From Deltaproteobacteria bacterium (GTDB lineage Bacteria; Myxococcota; UBA796; SXON01): 17,887 bases of DNA. The position numbers were made by a program, and so were the translations under genes. Where the stretch lies: NCBI GenBank assembly GCA_947483545.1, contig CANKNP010000064.1, forward strand, positions 1-17,887. The letters run 5' to 3'. Positions within the stretch are counted from its first letter, which is position 1; every line of letters begins with the position of its first letter. The notes under the pieces are model-generated. The model searched no databases. It was not told where the DNA came from and was given only the letters and a program-made list of their open reading frames with translations. This document shows positions 7,821 to 15,809 of this stretch, one piece after another.

Positions 7821-7849
7821 TTGACTTTGCCCTGATCCTCCCCTATAAG
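7821..7849 (+). promoter_or_regulatory. Sigma70-like promoter for the 7884 lipoprotein/barrel operon
   Basis: TTGACT (7821-7826) and TATAAG (7844-7849) are separated by exactly 17 bp. Each matches the bacterial housekeeping consensus at five of six positions, in otherwise GC-rich DNA. Transcription would start near 7856, giving a leader of about 28 nt before the ATG at 7884. Confidence 0.7.
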
Positions 7850-7883
7850 CGCCCCGACTTTCCCCTTCGCCCCGAGGTTCTCC

Positions 7884-8828
7884 ATGCGCAATCTGCTCCT
7901 CTCCTTCTCCCTGGTCGCTCCGGCCCTTTTCATCGCCTGCACCGGCGAGTCGGAGGACACCAGCTCCGCCGACAACGGCGGCGATGGCGACAACGGCGGT
8001 GACAACGGCGGCGACAACGGCGGCCTGACCTTCGAGGACTTCGTCAACACCACCGAGGCCTACATCGGCGACACGGCCTGCTACGACGGTACAAACTGGA
8101 ACGTTCAGGCCGTTGGCGCCGGCTGCACCAGCAACATCCTCGTGAGCGGCACCGTCAGCGACTTCCAGACGGAAGACTCGGTCCCGGGCGCGACGCTCGA
8201 CGTCTGGACCAACGACGACATCAACACCAGCGCAGACATCGGCATCGAGGTGGACAGCAACGGCAGCGGGTCCATCACCGTCCCGGCCTGCACCGCAGTC
8301 GGCTACAGGACCTCCACCCCGGTCGAGTGGGAAGAGACGGTGGACACCTTCGAGGTCCACCAAGTCTACGCGTGGGACGCCAGCGGCGCGACCACGGACA
8401 CCTGGAACTCCGTCTCCGTCGCGACCTCCCGCCTGATCCCTTCTCTGCTCGGCCTCGAGTGGACGCCCGGGACCGCGATCATCGCCGGCACCGCCTACGA
8501 CTGCAACGAAGACCCGATCCAGAACGCCCAGGTCTTCATCCACGACGCGGACGGCGGCATTCCCGACGGCATCGCGATCCGCTACTTTGAGAACGGCCTG
8601 CCCAACTCCGAGCGGCCCACCACCAATGACGACGGCCTCTGGTCCGCGATCAACATCCCCCCCGGCGACTGGATCGTGGAGATGTGGGTGTACGACGGCG
8701 CGGCGCCGAAGCTCATGGGCGTGACGAACCTGACGATGCAGCCTGACTCCGTCGTCATCTCGAACATCTTCACGGGCGACGACGACGGCGTCTACTTCCC
8801 CGCCTCCTGCGTCGAGGCCTGCGAGTAA
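7884..8828 (+). CDS. Lipoprotein with possible carboxypeptidase-regulatory-like domains
   Basis: A 314-residue lipoprotein. The leader MRNLLLSFSLVAPALFIAC has a basic n-region and lipobox with Cys19, followed by an Asn/Asp/Gly-Gly linker built from four DNGG units. The folded part has two segments resembling carboxypeptidase-regulatory or transthyretin-like beta-sandwiches: one around ILVSGTVSDFQTEDSVPGATLDVW, the other around IIAGTAYDCNEDPIQNAQVFI followed by NIPPGDWIVEMWVYDG. The pattern of variant G-T-V-x-D, then P-GA-x-V, then I-P-PG-x-W is typical of such domains. It probably sits on the outer membrane. Its TAA overlaps the barrel gene ATG (TAATG), so the two are co-translated and probably work together. 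Confidence 0.82.
   Translation: MRNLLLSFSLVAPALFIACTGESEDTSSADNGGDGDNGGDNGGDNGGLTFEDFVNTTEAYIGDTACYDGTNWNVQAVGAGCTSNILVSGTVSDFQTEDSVPGATLDVWTNDDINTSADIGIEVDSNGSGSITVPACTAVGYRTSTPVEWEETVDTFEVHQVYAWDASGATTDTWNSVSVATSRLIPSLLGLEWTPGTAIIAGTAYDCNEDPIQNAQVFIHDADGGIPDGIAIRYFENGLPNSERPTTNDDGLWSAINIPPGDWIVEMWVYDGAAPKLMGVTNLTMQPDSVVISNIFTGDDDGVYFPASCVEACE
7971..8024 (+). repeat. 12-bp tandem repeat encoding DNGG linker
   Basis: Near-identical units of GACAACGGCGGC, one interrupted by GATGGC, encode the DNGG spacer between lipid anchor and folded domain. Such in-frame repeats can change copy number by slippage. Confidence 0.8.
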
Positions 8829-10441
8829 TGGTCGGCCTGCTCCTCGGCCTGGGGCTCTGGACCGGCACGGCCCACGCCGACACCCCCGACAACTGGAAGT
8901 TCACGCTCGACGGCTACTACCGGACGCGCGGGTACATCTACGCGGGCCTGTACGACGGGCAGACCAAGCCGGGCACGTTCCTCACGCACAAGCTGCGCCT
9001 CCAACCACAGCTCAACTTTGAGGATCGCGCCAAGTTCTTCATGATGATCGACGCGCTCGACGGCGTGTACTGGGGCGACAACGCCTCGCAGGCCAGCACG
9101 GCGTTGTTCGCCGCGGATCCTTCCGCCACGAGCTACGAAGGCGGCGAGATCGTGCCCATCCAGCTGAAGCGGGTTTGGATGGACTTCAAGATCCCGCTCG
9201 GGGTCTTGCGGATCGGCCGCCAGGGCTCCAACTGGGGAATGGGCGCGCTCGCGAATGAGGGCAACGGGTTCGACGACACGTTCGGCGAGAACAAGTACGG
9301 ATCGACCTACGACCGTGCGATCTTCGCCACCAAACCCATCAGCATCGTCCAGACCGTGATGGGCAAGAAGGGCGCGAAGGAAGTGCCGCTTTTCCTGGCC
9401 ATCGGCGTGGACCGGCTGGTGGAGGATCCGCTCATCCAATACTACGGCTATGAGTGTTCAGACTCCGACGACGAAGACGGCTGTAGCGATCCCGACGAGG
9501 ATCACGGCTTCTCCGAAGAGCGCGACGCCGAGAACCGCAGCGACTCCTGGTGGGTGGATACCAACGACGACGTCTGGGAGATGGTCTACGTGCTCGTCTA
9601 CCGCGGTGAAGGCGTCAAGTTGGGCAAGGACCTGCGGGGCGACATCACCGCTGGGGTCTACGCCGTGAACCGGGTGCAGAAAGAGACCAACTCCAATGTG
9701 CTCATCGTGGACGGGTACGCCAAGAGCGAGATCGCAAATACTTACTTTGAAGGCGAGATCTACCACATCGGCGGGCACTCCGAGGCGATCACGCTGCCCG
9801 GCGCATACGACCCGAGCGGCGTGGACGACCCGCTGTACAAAGACGTGGACATCTGGGGCTACATCGCCCGCGCCGGCTACCAGAACGAGACGTTCACCGG
9901 CTATTTTGAGACCGGCTACGCCTCGGGCGACGACAAAGCCGCGGACGAGAACTTCACCGGCCGCGCGCTCAACCCGGACTACAACGTCGGCTTGATCCTG
10001 TACGAAGAGGTCATGGCCCGGGTCACGTCCGAGACCTGGTCCGAGGAGGCCAAGGGCCTGTGGTCGAGCGGCGGCGTGTACAACAGCCGCTACATCTACC
10101 CCACCGTCAAGTACCGCCCGCTCCCCAACTGGGAGGTGATCGGCGCGTTCCTGGTCGCTTGGCCCGACAAGCCCGACGGCTCGCGGATCTTCTGCTCCGA
10201 GGACGATGGCATCGACTGCGCGCAGTACAACGCGACGAAGAAGATCATCGGCTGGGAGGCCGATCTGGCCGTGAAGCACAAGTTTCACGACCACATCAAC
10301 TTCACGCTCGAAGGTGGCTACGCCCACGTGACCGACCGCCTCCCGCTGGAGACGACCGGACTCGGGTATGAGACGGACGATGAAGGGAATACCTACGGGA
10401 ACTACTTCACGTTGCAGAGTCGGATCGCGTACGAGTTTTGA
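8828..10441 (+). CDS. Outer-membrane beta-barrel (porin/alginate-export-like)
   Basis: A 537-residue outer-membrane barrel. The signal peptide MVGLLLGLGLWTGTAHA ends at residue 17. The mature protein has alternating amphipathic strands from the N-terminus (WKFTLDGYYRTRGYIYAG, KLRLQPQLNF) to a C-terminal strand ending in Phe (SRIAYEF), the outer-membrane insertion signature. The VLRIGRQGSNWGMGAL motif resembles the R-x-GRQ strand of AlgE/alginate-export barrels, but the substrate is not predictable. A highly acidic loop around residues 208-240 contains two Cys (ECSDSDDEDGC) and many Asp/Glu, probably an extracellular cation-binding loop. It overlaps the upstream lipoprotein gene by one base and is followed by a perfect hairpin at 10557-10585. 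Confidence 0.85.
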   Translation: MVGLLLGLGLWTGTAHADTPDNWKFTLDGYYRTRGYIYAGLYDGQTKPGTFLTHKLRLQPQLNFEDRAKFFMMIDALDGVYWGDNASQASTALFAADPSATSYEGGEIVPIQLKRVWMDFKIPLGVLRIGRQGSNWGMGALANEGNGFDDTFGENKYGSTYDRAIFATKPISIVQTVMGKKGAKEVPLFLAIGVDRLVEDPLIQYYGYECSDSDDEDGCSDPDEDHGFSEERDAENRSDSWWVDTNDDVWEMVYVLVYRGEGVKLGKDLRGDITAGVYAVNRVQKETNSNVLIVDGYAKSEIANTYFEGEIYHIGGHSEAITLPGAYDPSGVDDPLYKDVDIWGYIARAGYQNETFTGYFETGYASGDDKAADENFTGRALNPDYNVGLILYEEVMARVTSETWSEEAKGLWSSGGVYNSRYIYPTVKYRPLPNWEVIGAFLVAWPDKPDGSRIFCSEDDGIDCAQYNATKKIIGWEADLAVKHKFHDHINFTLEGGYAHVTDRLPLETTGLGYETDDEGNTYGNYFTLQSRIAYEF

Positions 10442-10556
10442 GGGGGTAAACCGGCGGCCTCGGAACCACCCAGCGGGTCTGGTCACCGCCGTGGAACGGC
10501 CGTGGGCATCGGCTGGCGCGGGGGGACGGGGGGGTAGACCTTGCCGGGACGTCACC
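10442..10556. other. Intergenic stretch, no gene seen
   Basis: First part of the 320-bp gap between the two barrel genes. It is G-rich with no credible start or ribosome-binding site. The rest of the gap holds the hairpin at 10557-10585 and the promoter at 10712-10740. Confidence 0.6.
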
Positions 10557-10585
10557 GAACAAAACTGAGCCCCTCAGTTTTGTTC
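10557..10585 (+). terminator. Perfect 13-bp hairpin, probable terminator of the barrel operon
   Basis: GAACAAAACTGAG, a CCC loop, then CTCAGTTTTGTTC: a perfect inverted repeat with 13-bp arms. The core CTGAG/CTCAG is flanked by A-rich and T-rich tracts, the layout of a (bidirectional) intrinsic terminator. It lies 116 bp after the barrel stop and upstream of the next promoter. A protein-binding palindrome is the alternative. Confidence 0.6.
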
Positions 10586-10711
10586 GATCGGCGGCGGTCT
10601 CCTCTCCAACCACGAGCCCATCGATGAGCACCAAGACCGCCCGCTCACCTCTTCGCCGGTCCCGAGCCCGAAGAATCGCACCGCGATGGTCGGCGCCGCG
10701 TACCTTCGCGG

Positions 10712-10740
10712 TTGCAACATTCATCATGCTGCGCTACAAC
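10712..10740 (+). promoter_or_regulatory. Sigma70-like promoter for the barrel-hydrolase-lipase operon
   Basis: TTGCAA (10712-10717) and TACAAC (10735-10740) are spaced 17 bp apart, each four of six to consensus, in a locally AT-richer island. Transcription would begin near 10747, about 15 nt before the ATG at 10762. This argues against the in-frame start codons at 10624 and 10726. Confidence 0.45.
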
Positions 10741-10761
10741 ATCGCACCCCCCGTGTGCCCG

Positions 10762-12363
10762 ATGTCGCTCGTCCTCCTCCTCCTCGCTGCCGGCGCCGCC
10801 CATGCAAAGACGCCAGCGTGGCCGGGCACGGGCGAGCAGGCGGAGCACATCCTCGATGCGGACGATCCGGAGGCGGAGGTGACCCCGGACGCGCCGGTAC
10901 CGGCCACCGGCCTCCGCTTTGTCGGCATCCTGGACGTGAAGCCCACGCTGTCCAACTTGACGGCGGAGTCGGCCTACGTGAACGGGCAGATCGTCGGCAC
11001 GCTCGGGGGCACGAACTCGACGACTGTGCTGGACAAAGGCGAGATCCTCGGGTTCGCAGTGGAGCAGCGTGCGAGCACGTTTTTCACGTACCGGCCCAAG
11101 TTGATGGACGGGCGGGCAACGCTCGGCGCGGCGTTCGAGATCGACTTTGCCTGGGGCGACGCCTCGTACGGGACCGGCGGCAACACCGGCGGCGCGATGG
11201 GCGCGGACCAGATCAACCTTCAGACGCGCCGGCTCTACGGCAAGTTCCGCCTGTGGGGCGCTCCGGGTACCCCGAAGGGCGCGCACTCCTACGCTGATCT
11301 GGTCGTCGGCTTGCAGTTCGTCGGGGACGGTGTTCACGATCCAGAGGGCGCGAAGCTGGACGACCTGACCCGGTCCGGCGGGCGGCTGTTGTTCTTCGGT
11401 ACGGAGGCCGCGGGCCTCACGCTGTACGGCGTGCAGGGCGGTGTGTTCCGGTACCGGGTGGGGGCGTACACCCTCTACGAGCAAGGCCTGGCCGACGCGG
11501 ACGACATCACGCTGTGGATGGCCGACGCGGAATGGCGGCCCGCGTTCAGGTTCCGTGTGGGTGCGCATGCCTGGTACTTGCGGGATCGGGCGGGCGGCGG
11601 GGCTGGGCTGCTCGGCAGCGGCCCGACCAGCGCGCTCTCTGAGATGCAAGGCGGGCCGCGGCTCGACCTTCGCAGCGACACCTCCGACGAGAGCGTGGAG
11701 GGGGCCCCTGAGACCCACGCCGCGCTTGCGTGGTTCGGCGGGGACATCGGCTACAACCCCGCGCTGGACGCCGGACGTTTTGGGGCTTCTGCTTCGGGCT
11801 TCGTGAACGCGGGCAGGCTCTACGTCATCGACCAGAAGGATGTGCCCGTTCTGGGCGCCTTGTTCGATGCCGAAGCGAGGGTGCGGTACGCCCCTGGCGC
11901 CGGAAGCGTGGTTCGGGCGGAGGTGCTCTACGCTTCGACGGATGGTGCGGGGGCCGAGGGTCACGGGGGAGGGGACCCGTACGGGGGCGTGGTCACGGGC
12001 AACAGCTACGGCATCGCTGCGGCGACCTGGGCGACGCACGGTTGCCTGCTGCTGTTCCCGGATCCGACGTCCATCAATCGGCAGGTGGCCGTGGTGTACG
12101 ACCCCTCCAACGCAGGCGCTGGGCTGATCGGCGCTTCGGGAAGCGTCGGGTACGATGTGCTCCCGAACCTGCTCACGCTGACGGCGGGCGGGGGCTACGC
12201 CGCGTCCAACGGCGGCGGACACGGCATGGAGGTGAACGGTCGCGTCTCCGGTCACCCCTTCCCCCTCTCCACCCTCGGCCTCGCCGGCGCGGTCGTGCTC
12301 GACAGCGGTCTGCCCGAGAACCCATGGGTCGTCTACTCCTCCTTCCAGTGGATCGTGCTCTGA
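10762..12363 (+). CDS. Outer-membrane beta-barrel protein
   Basis: A 533-residue predicted outer-membrane barrel with no named family recognised. The start is set at 10762 because MSLVLLLLAAGAAHA is a complete signal peptide and a promoter lies just upstream; the frame is open back to 10624, but that part is Arg-rich and unlike a leader. The mature sequence consists of amphipathic strands rich in Gly, Tyr and Phe (GLRFVGILDVKPTLS, ASTFFTYRPKLMDGRATLG, RLYGKFRLWG, LLTLTAGGGYAAS), ending in the hydrophobic strand YSSFQWIVL. Periplasmic turns and longer Gly/Asp loops alternate as in porins. It overlaps the downstream hydrolase gene (TGATG), so it may be the uptake or export channel for that operon. 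Confidence 0.75.
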   Translation: MSLVLLLLAAGAAHAKTPAWPGTGEQAEHILDADDPEAEVTPDAPVPATGLRFVGILDVKPTLSNLTAESAYVNGQIVGTLGGTNSTTVLDKGEILGFAVEQRASTFFTYRPKLMDGRATLGAAFEIDFAWGDASYGTGGNTGGAMGADQINLQTRRLYGKFRLWGAPGTPKGAHSYADLVVGLQFVGDGVHDPEGAKLDDLTRSGGRLLFFGTEAAGLTLYGVQGGVFRYRVGAYTLYEQGLADADDITLWMADAEWRPAFRFRVGAHAWYLRDRAGGGAGLLGSGPTSALSEMQGGPRLDLRSDTSDESVEGAPETHAALAWFGGDIGYNPALDAGRFGASASGFVNAGRLYVIDQKDVPVLGALFDAEARVRYAPGAGSVVRAEVLYASTDGAGAEGHGGGDPYGGVVTGNSYGIAAATWATHGCLLLFPDPTSINRQVAVVYDPSNAGAGLIGASGSVGYDVLPNLLTLTAGGGYAASNGGGHGMEVNGRVSGHPFPLSTLGLAGAVVLDSGLPENPWVVYSSFQWIVL

Positions 12364-13373
12364 TGCTCCCTCGTGCGCTCCGCTTTTCCATGGTCCCGGG
12401 CCTGCTCGCCCTTGCTGCAATGCAAGGTGCCTGCGCGCCCCGCTACGCCGCCCGCGGCCCGATCACCCCCGCGGAGATCTGGTCCCCGCTCCCTGTGAAG
12501 CACGTCTCCGTGCGGGGCATCGACATCGCCTACATCGACTCGGGTCCGCCACCGGACGCGTCTGTCGGCGGCGGCGAGGTGCCCACCATCGTGCTGATCC
12601 ACGGCCTGTCCAGCTACTCCAGCTTCTGGGAGTATCAGATCCCCGCGCTCGCCCAGCACCACCGCGTGCTCGCGCTGGATCTGCCGGGGTTTGGACAGTC
12701 TGGCCACCCGGACGCGAGCTACACGCCGCCGTGGTTTGCCTCCGTCGTGGCCGATTGGATGGACACCGTCTGGGCGCCCCGCGCGATCGTGATGGGTCAC
12801 TCGATGGGCGGCCAGGTAGCGCTCACCCTGGCGCTCGATCACCCCGAGCGCGTCGAGCGCCTCGTGCTCTCCGCCCCCGCGGGCCTGGAGCGCTTCGACG
12901 CCGGGCCTGCCGCGTTCATGAAGGGCTATTGGACGGAGACCCGCGCCTTGGAAGCCGGCGAGGACGAGATCCGCGCGAACTTCGTCGCCAGCGTGTTCAA
13001 CCGTCACGATGACGGTGTGGAGCGGCTGATCGAGGAGCGGGTGCGGATGGGACACGGGCCTGCGTTCCGCGGGACGAGCGTCGCGGTGTCGCGCAGCATC
13101 GCGGGGATGCTCGACTTTCCCGTCTGGGCGCGGCTCCCCGAGATCAAAGCACCCACGCTCATCGTGTTCGGCACGGACGACCACATGATCCCGAATCCGA
13201 TCTTCACGGGTGGCAGCACGCGCAGCATCGCCGAGCGGGGTGCGGACCGAATTCCAGGCGCAAAGCTTGTCATGCTGCCCGGAGCCGGGCATACCGCCCA
13301 TCACGATGACGCCCGCGGGTTCAACGCGGCCGTCGATGCTTTCCTCGGTTCGCCCGCACCGGAGTCTCCATGA
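12363..13373 (+). CDS. Alpha/beta-hydrolase lipoprotein
   Basis: A 336-residue alpha/beta-hydrolase with a complete triad: nucleophile Ser147 in GHSMGG, acid Asp272 or Asp273 (VFGTDDHMIP) and His310 (PGAGHTAHH). The oxyanion strand is VLIHGLSSYSSFWEYQI and a DLPGFGQSG loop follows, as in esterases and haloalkane dehalogenase-type folds. The N-terminus is basic then hydrophobic, ending QGAC (Cys24), a weak lipobox, so lipid anchoring is probable. The start is the ATG at 12363, which overlaps the barrel stop; the long open frame upstream lies over the barrel gene. The substrate is unknown, but an ester is likely. It is coupled to the lipase by an ATGA overlap at 13370. Confidence 0.9.
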   Translation: MLPRALRFSMVPGLLALAAMQGACAPRYAARGPITPAEIWSPLPVKHVSVRGIDIAYIDSGPPPDASVGGGEVPTIVLIHGLSSYSSFWEYQIPALAQHHRVLALDLPGFGQSGHPDASYTPPWFASVVADWMDTVWAPRAIVMGHSMGGQVALTLALDHPERVERLVLSAPAGLERFDAGPAAFMKGYWTETRALEAGEDEIRANFVASVFNRHDDGVERLIEERVRMGHGPAFRGTSVAVSRSIAGMLDFPVWARLPEIKAPTLIVFGTDDHMIPNPIFTGGSTRSIAERGADRIPGAKLVMLPGAGHTAHHDDARGFNAAVDAFLGSPAPESP

Positions 13374-15142
13374 CCCTGCCCCTCCTCCTCCTGGCCGGAC
13401 AAGCCCTCGCCACCCCAGGGTTCGATCCTTCCGTCGCCGAGGAGGTGTTCAACGGCAACGAGATCTACACCCAGGATGGCACAACGCGACTGTGGGCGGA
13501 GATCGCGCGCTATCGCGATCCGGACACGACACTGTTCGGCAGCGTGACCTACAACAGCCAGACCGATTGGCCCGAGAGCGACTTCTACGCCCCCTGGATC
13601 GCGACCTGCTTCGGCTCGACCGAGCCCGACTCAGGCACGTTCCTCCTTCACGTTGGGCCCGACATCGCGCTCGCCACGGGTACGCCGATCCTGTTTGTGC
13701 CTGGCGCTGGCGACAACGCGAGCCGCGGCTTCATCACCATGGCGAGCCATTTTGACTACGACTTCCGTCCGGTGTTCGCGATCACGTTCCCGCACCCCCA
13801 TGGCGACGTCTTTCAGCAAGCCGAGATCGTCGCGGACGCCGTCGCCGTCGTGAAGGCTCGGACGGGCGCGTCGCAGATCGACGTCGTCAGCCACTCCAAG
13901 GGCGGTATCGCCACCGCGATCTACCTGTCGAACGAGGCCAGCACCGACTGGGCGGACACCGCCTACGCGGGCAGCGCGACCGCCTACGACGGCTCCGTCC
14001 GTCGTGCAGTGTTCATCGCCACGCCCCTCGCCGGCATCGACACGGCCTATCGTTGGTCCTCTGGCAACCTGATGTCGTTGGAGAGCGACACCGCGTTCTC
14101 GCCCTCCTCCTGGTCCATGTATTATCCCTACACCACCGCCAATCCGTTTGGCGCGGAGGCGTTGACGGACCAGGACTTCCTGCCCGATGGCCAGGATCTC
14201 TTCCCCGGCCAACGCCAGCTCCTCGCGCGGCAGGACTACGAGCTGCCCGGCGCGATGCCCTGGCTCGGGACCTACGCATCCCAGCAGGACTGGTACACGA
14301 CCTACGAGGGCGGGACCGGATTTTATTCGGAGAGCGATGGCATTGACCAGGCGATTGCCGAGGGCGGCAGCCTGATTCAGAGCCTGCACGGAAAGGGCAT
14401 CGATCCAAGCGTCGAGATCTACTTGATGGCGGGCGAAAACCCGCTGATGCCAAGCTCGTTTGAGACGATGGTCACCGAATACTACGGGACCGTTTTCGCC
14501 GAAGCCTTTTACGACGGACTTGGCGCGTTCTCCGAGCTGATCGCAGAGGCTATCGGCGACGCATTGGTCGGGGTCGGGGTGAGTGAAGGGGAGATCCAGG
14601 GGTTGGCGTCCGGCGCGCTCATCCTCGGCGAGATCACCGGTCCATCGGACGGGTTGGTGTTTGTCACCAGCGCGCTCGATAGCACCGCCCTGACTGGTCG
14701 CGGCGCCATTGTCGTCGAGAGCTACACCGCCAACCTGTCGCACCTCGACTTGCTGTACGCGAGCCCGATCACGGGGCAGCTCCTGATCGACGACGCGGGC
14801 GATGACCCGGAGAAGGCCTGGGAGATCGCGCTGGGCGAGCGCTACACGAGTGAGGACAGCATCGGCAAGGTGGACACCTGGCTCGCCGACCCTGTCGTGC
14901 CCGACGACACCGGGGCCGACGACACCGGGCCCGACGACACCGCGGTGGTGGACGACACCGGGCCCGACGACACCGGGACGGGCGACACGGACACGGGCAC
15001 CGACAATCCAGGGGTCACCCCCGAGGACGAGGACGAATACGCGTTGGGTTGCGGGACGTGTTCGACTTCTGGGGGATCGCCGCGGGGGTGGATGGCGTTG
15101 GTTTTGTTGGCAGCGGGGATTTTGGGGAGGCGGCGGGGGTGA
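13370..15142 (+). CDS. Secreted lipase-like hydrolase with MYXO-CTERM-type tail
   Basis: A 590-residue exported alpha/beta-hydrolase resembling triacylglycerol lipases. The signal is MTLPLLLLAGQALA. The oxyanion region is PILFVPGAGDNASRG. The nucleophile is Ser176 in VVSHSKGG, with Ser where the usual GxSxG has its first Gly. The likely acid is Asp427 (GPSDGLV) and the base His458 (NLSHLDLLY), the order found in lipases. Residues 511-546 are a DDTG repeat linker. The end is a sorting tail: CGTC (C561, C564), a hydrophobic helix (about 574-585), then RRR. That is the layout of MYXO-CTERM, a signal known to be processed by myxosortases with surface anchoring. Last gene of the three-gene operon. 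Confidence 0.88.
   Translation: MTLPLLLLAGQALATPGFDPSVAEEVFNGNEIYTQDGTTRLWAEIARYRDPDTTLFGSVTYNSQTDWPESDFYAPWIATCFGSTEPDSGTFLLHVGPDIALATGTPILFVPGAGDNASRGFITMASHFDYDFRPVFAITFPHPHGDVFQQAEIVADAVAVVKARTGASQIDVVSHSKGGIATAIYLSNEASTDWADTAYAGSATAYDGSVRRAVFIATPLAGIDTAYRWSSGNLMSLESDTAFSPSSWSMYYPYTTANPFGAEALTDQDFLPDGQDLFPGQRQLLARQDYELPGAMPWLGTYASQQDWYTTYEGGTGFYSESDGIDQAIAEGGSLIQSLHGKGIDPSVEIYLMAGENPLMPSSFETMVTEYYGTVFAEAFYDGLGAFSELIAEAIGDALVGVGVSEGEIQGLASGALILGEITGPSDGLVFVTSALDSTALTGRGAIVVESYTANLSHLDLLYASPITGQLLIDDAGDDPEKAWEIALGERYTSEDSIGKVDTWLADPVVPDDTGADDTGPDDTAVVDDTGPDDTGTGDTDTGTDNPGVTPEDEDEYALGCGTCSTSGGSPRGWMALVLLAAGILGRRRG
14901..15003 (+). repeat. GACGACACCGGG tandem repeat in lipase linker
   Basis: Imperfect repeats of GACGACACCGGG plus GGCGACACG variants encode the DDTG/DTG spacer between the lipase domain and its membrane sorting tail. 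Length variation between strains would be expected. Confidence 0.8.
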
Positions 15143-15399
15143 GGGGGCCTGAGTGACCACAATTGACAAACTCACTTTGGGTCATTCGGGGTGGATGCGG
15201 GGGCCCAACCGGATGCTGCTCCTCTCGACCGCCCGCGCGATGCCCATGGCCACCGTGTACCGTGTCTGTGCCCGGGGCCCCTGGCGAGTCGAACAACCTG
15301 CTGGTGGCGGGCGGGTCTTTCAGCGTCGGCGGGTATGAGGGCGGCGACATCCTCCCCCGCGGGGGTGGGCCCTCCGGTCTCCTGACCCGGAACGCCCCG
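15143..15399. other. Intergenic stretch, no recognisable gene
   Basis: Downstream of the lipase I see no convincing start, ribosome-binding site or family motif on either strand, although frames stay open because of the GC content. An imperfect inverted repeat, GAGTGACC (15151) with GGTCATTC (about 15180), lies just after the lipase stop and may contribute to termination. Confidence 0.5.
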
Positions 15400-15779
15400 G
15401 AGTTCGACGCCCCAAGGATTTCTGCCCAGCCTCGCGGGGGGGCCGCCCCTGCGCAGATCGAGAGCCGCAACGGGTTCAGTTCGCACCACGGGCATTGTTG
15501 CCCAGCCTCACGGAGGGCCGCCACGAGGCCGAACGCGTGGCCGATGGGCTCGCTCCAGGTCGCCGCAGGGGCCGGCGAGGTCGCCGTGGGGCTCGGGCCG
15601 AGGGTGTGGCTCGTCCCCGCGACGATCGACAACTCGCTGTCCCAAGGGGTCCGATAGACTTCCGTCGTCGCCATCACCCGCGCCCTCCCTCGGCCGGACT
15701 CGACTCCCCCATCACCGCGCATGTTCTCGGGCTTGAGGTTGCGGTGCACGAGGTCGTAACGCCGACGCGGGCTGCCCCT
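15400..15779 (-). pseudogene. Ser/Thr protein-kinase relic (catalytic-loop fragment)
   Basis: The minus-strand frame reads YDLVHRNLKPENM at about 15757-15719, the kinase catalytic loop (normally HRDLKPEN). The catalytic Asp is replaced by Asn. The frame is closed by a stop about 25 codons upstream. There is no Gly-rich loop, VAIK lysine or DFG motif, so both lobes are missing. Downstream the frame keeps coding-like composition and contains LVAALREAGQQCPWCELN, whose CPWC recalls C-terminal parts of some kinase fusions, but this is only a hunch. It reads as an internally deleted, decayed kinase gene. The 3' limit is set where coding character fades. Confidence 0.45.
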
Positions 15780-15809
15780 TGACTCTGGGTGAACCAGCTG
15801 GAGTCACCC

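Noticed and set aside
11730..12362. N-terminal extension of the alpha/beta-hydrolase frame
   Set aside because: This part is the barrel gene read out of frame, Arg-rich and without motifs. The TGATG overlap and leader set the start at 12363.
10645..12420. Long minus-strand frame opposite the second barrel gene
   Set aside because: Arg/Pro/His-rich composition typical of antisense GC-rich DNA; the plus-strand barrel with signal peptide and promoter explains the region.
15163..15168. TTGACA resembling a -35 box after the lipase
   Set aside because: No -10-like hexamer lies 16-18 bp downstream.
13631..15175. Long minus-strand frame opposite the lipase
   Set aside because: The lipase triad, linker and sorting tail on the plus strand are decisive.
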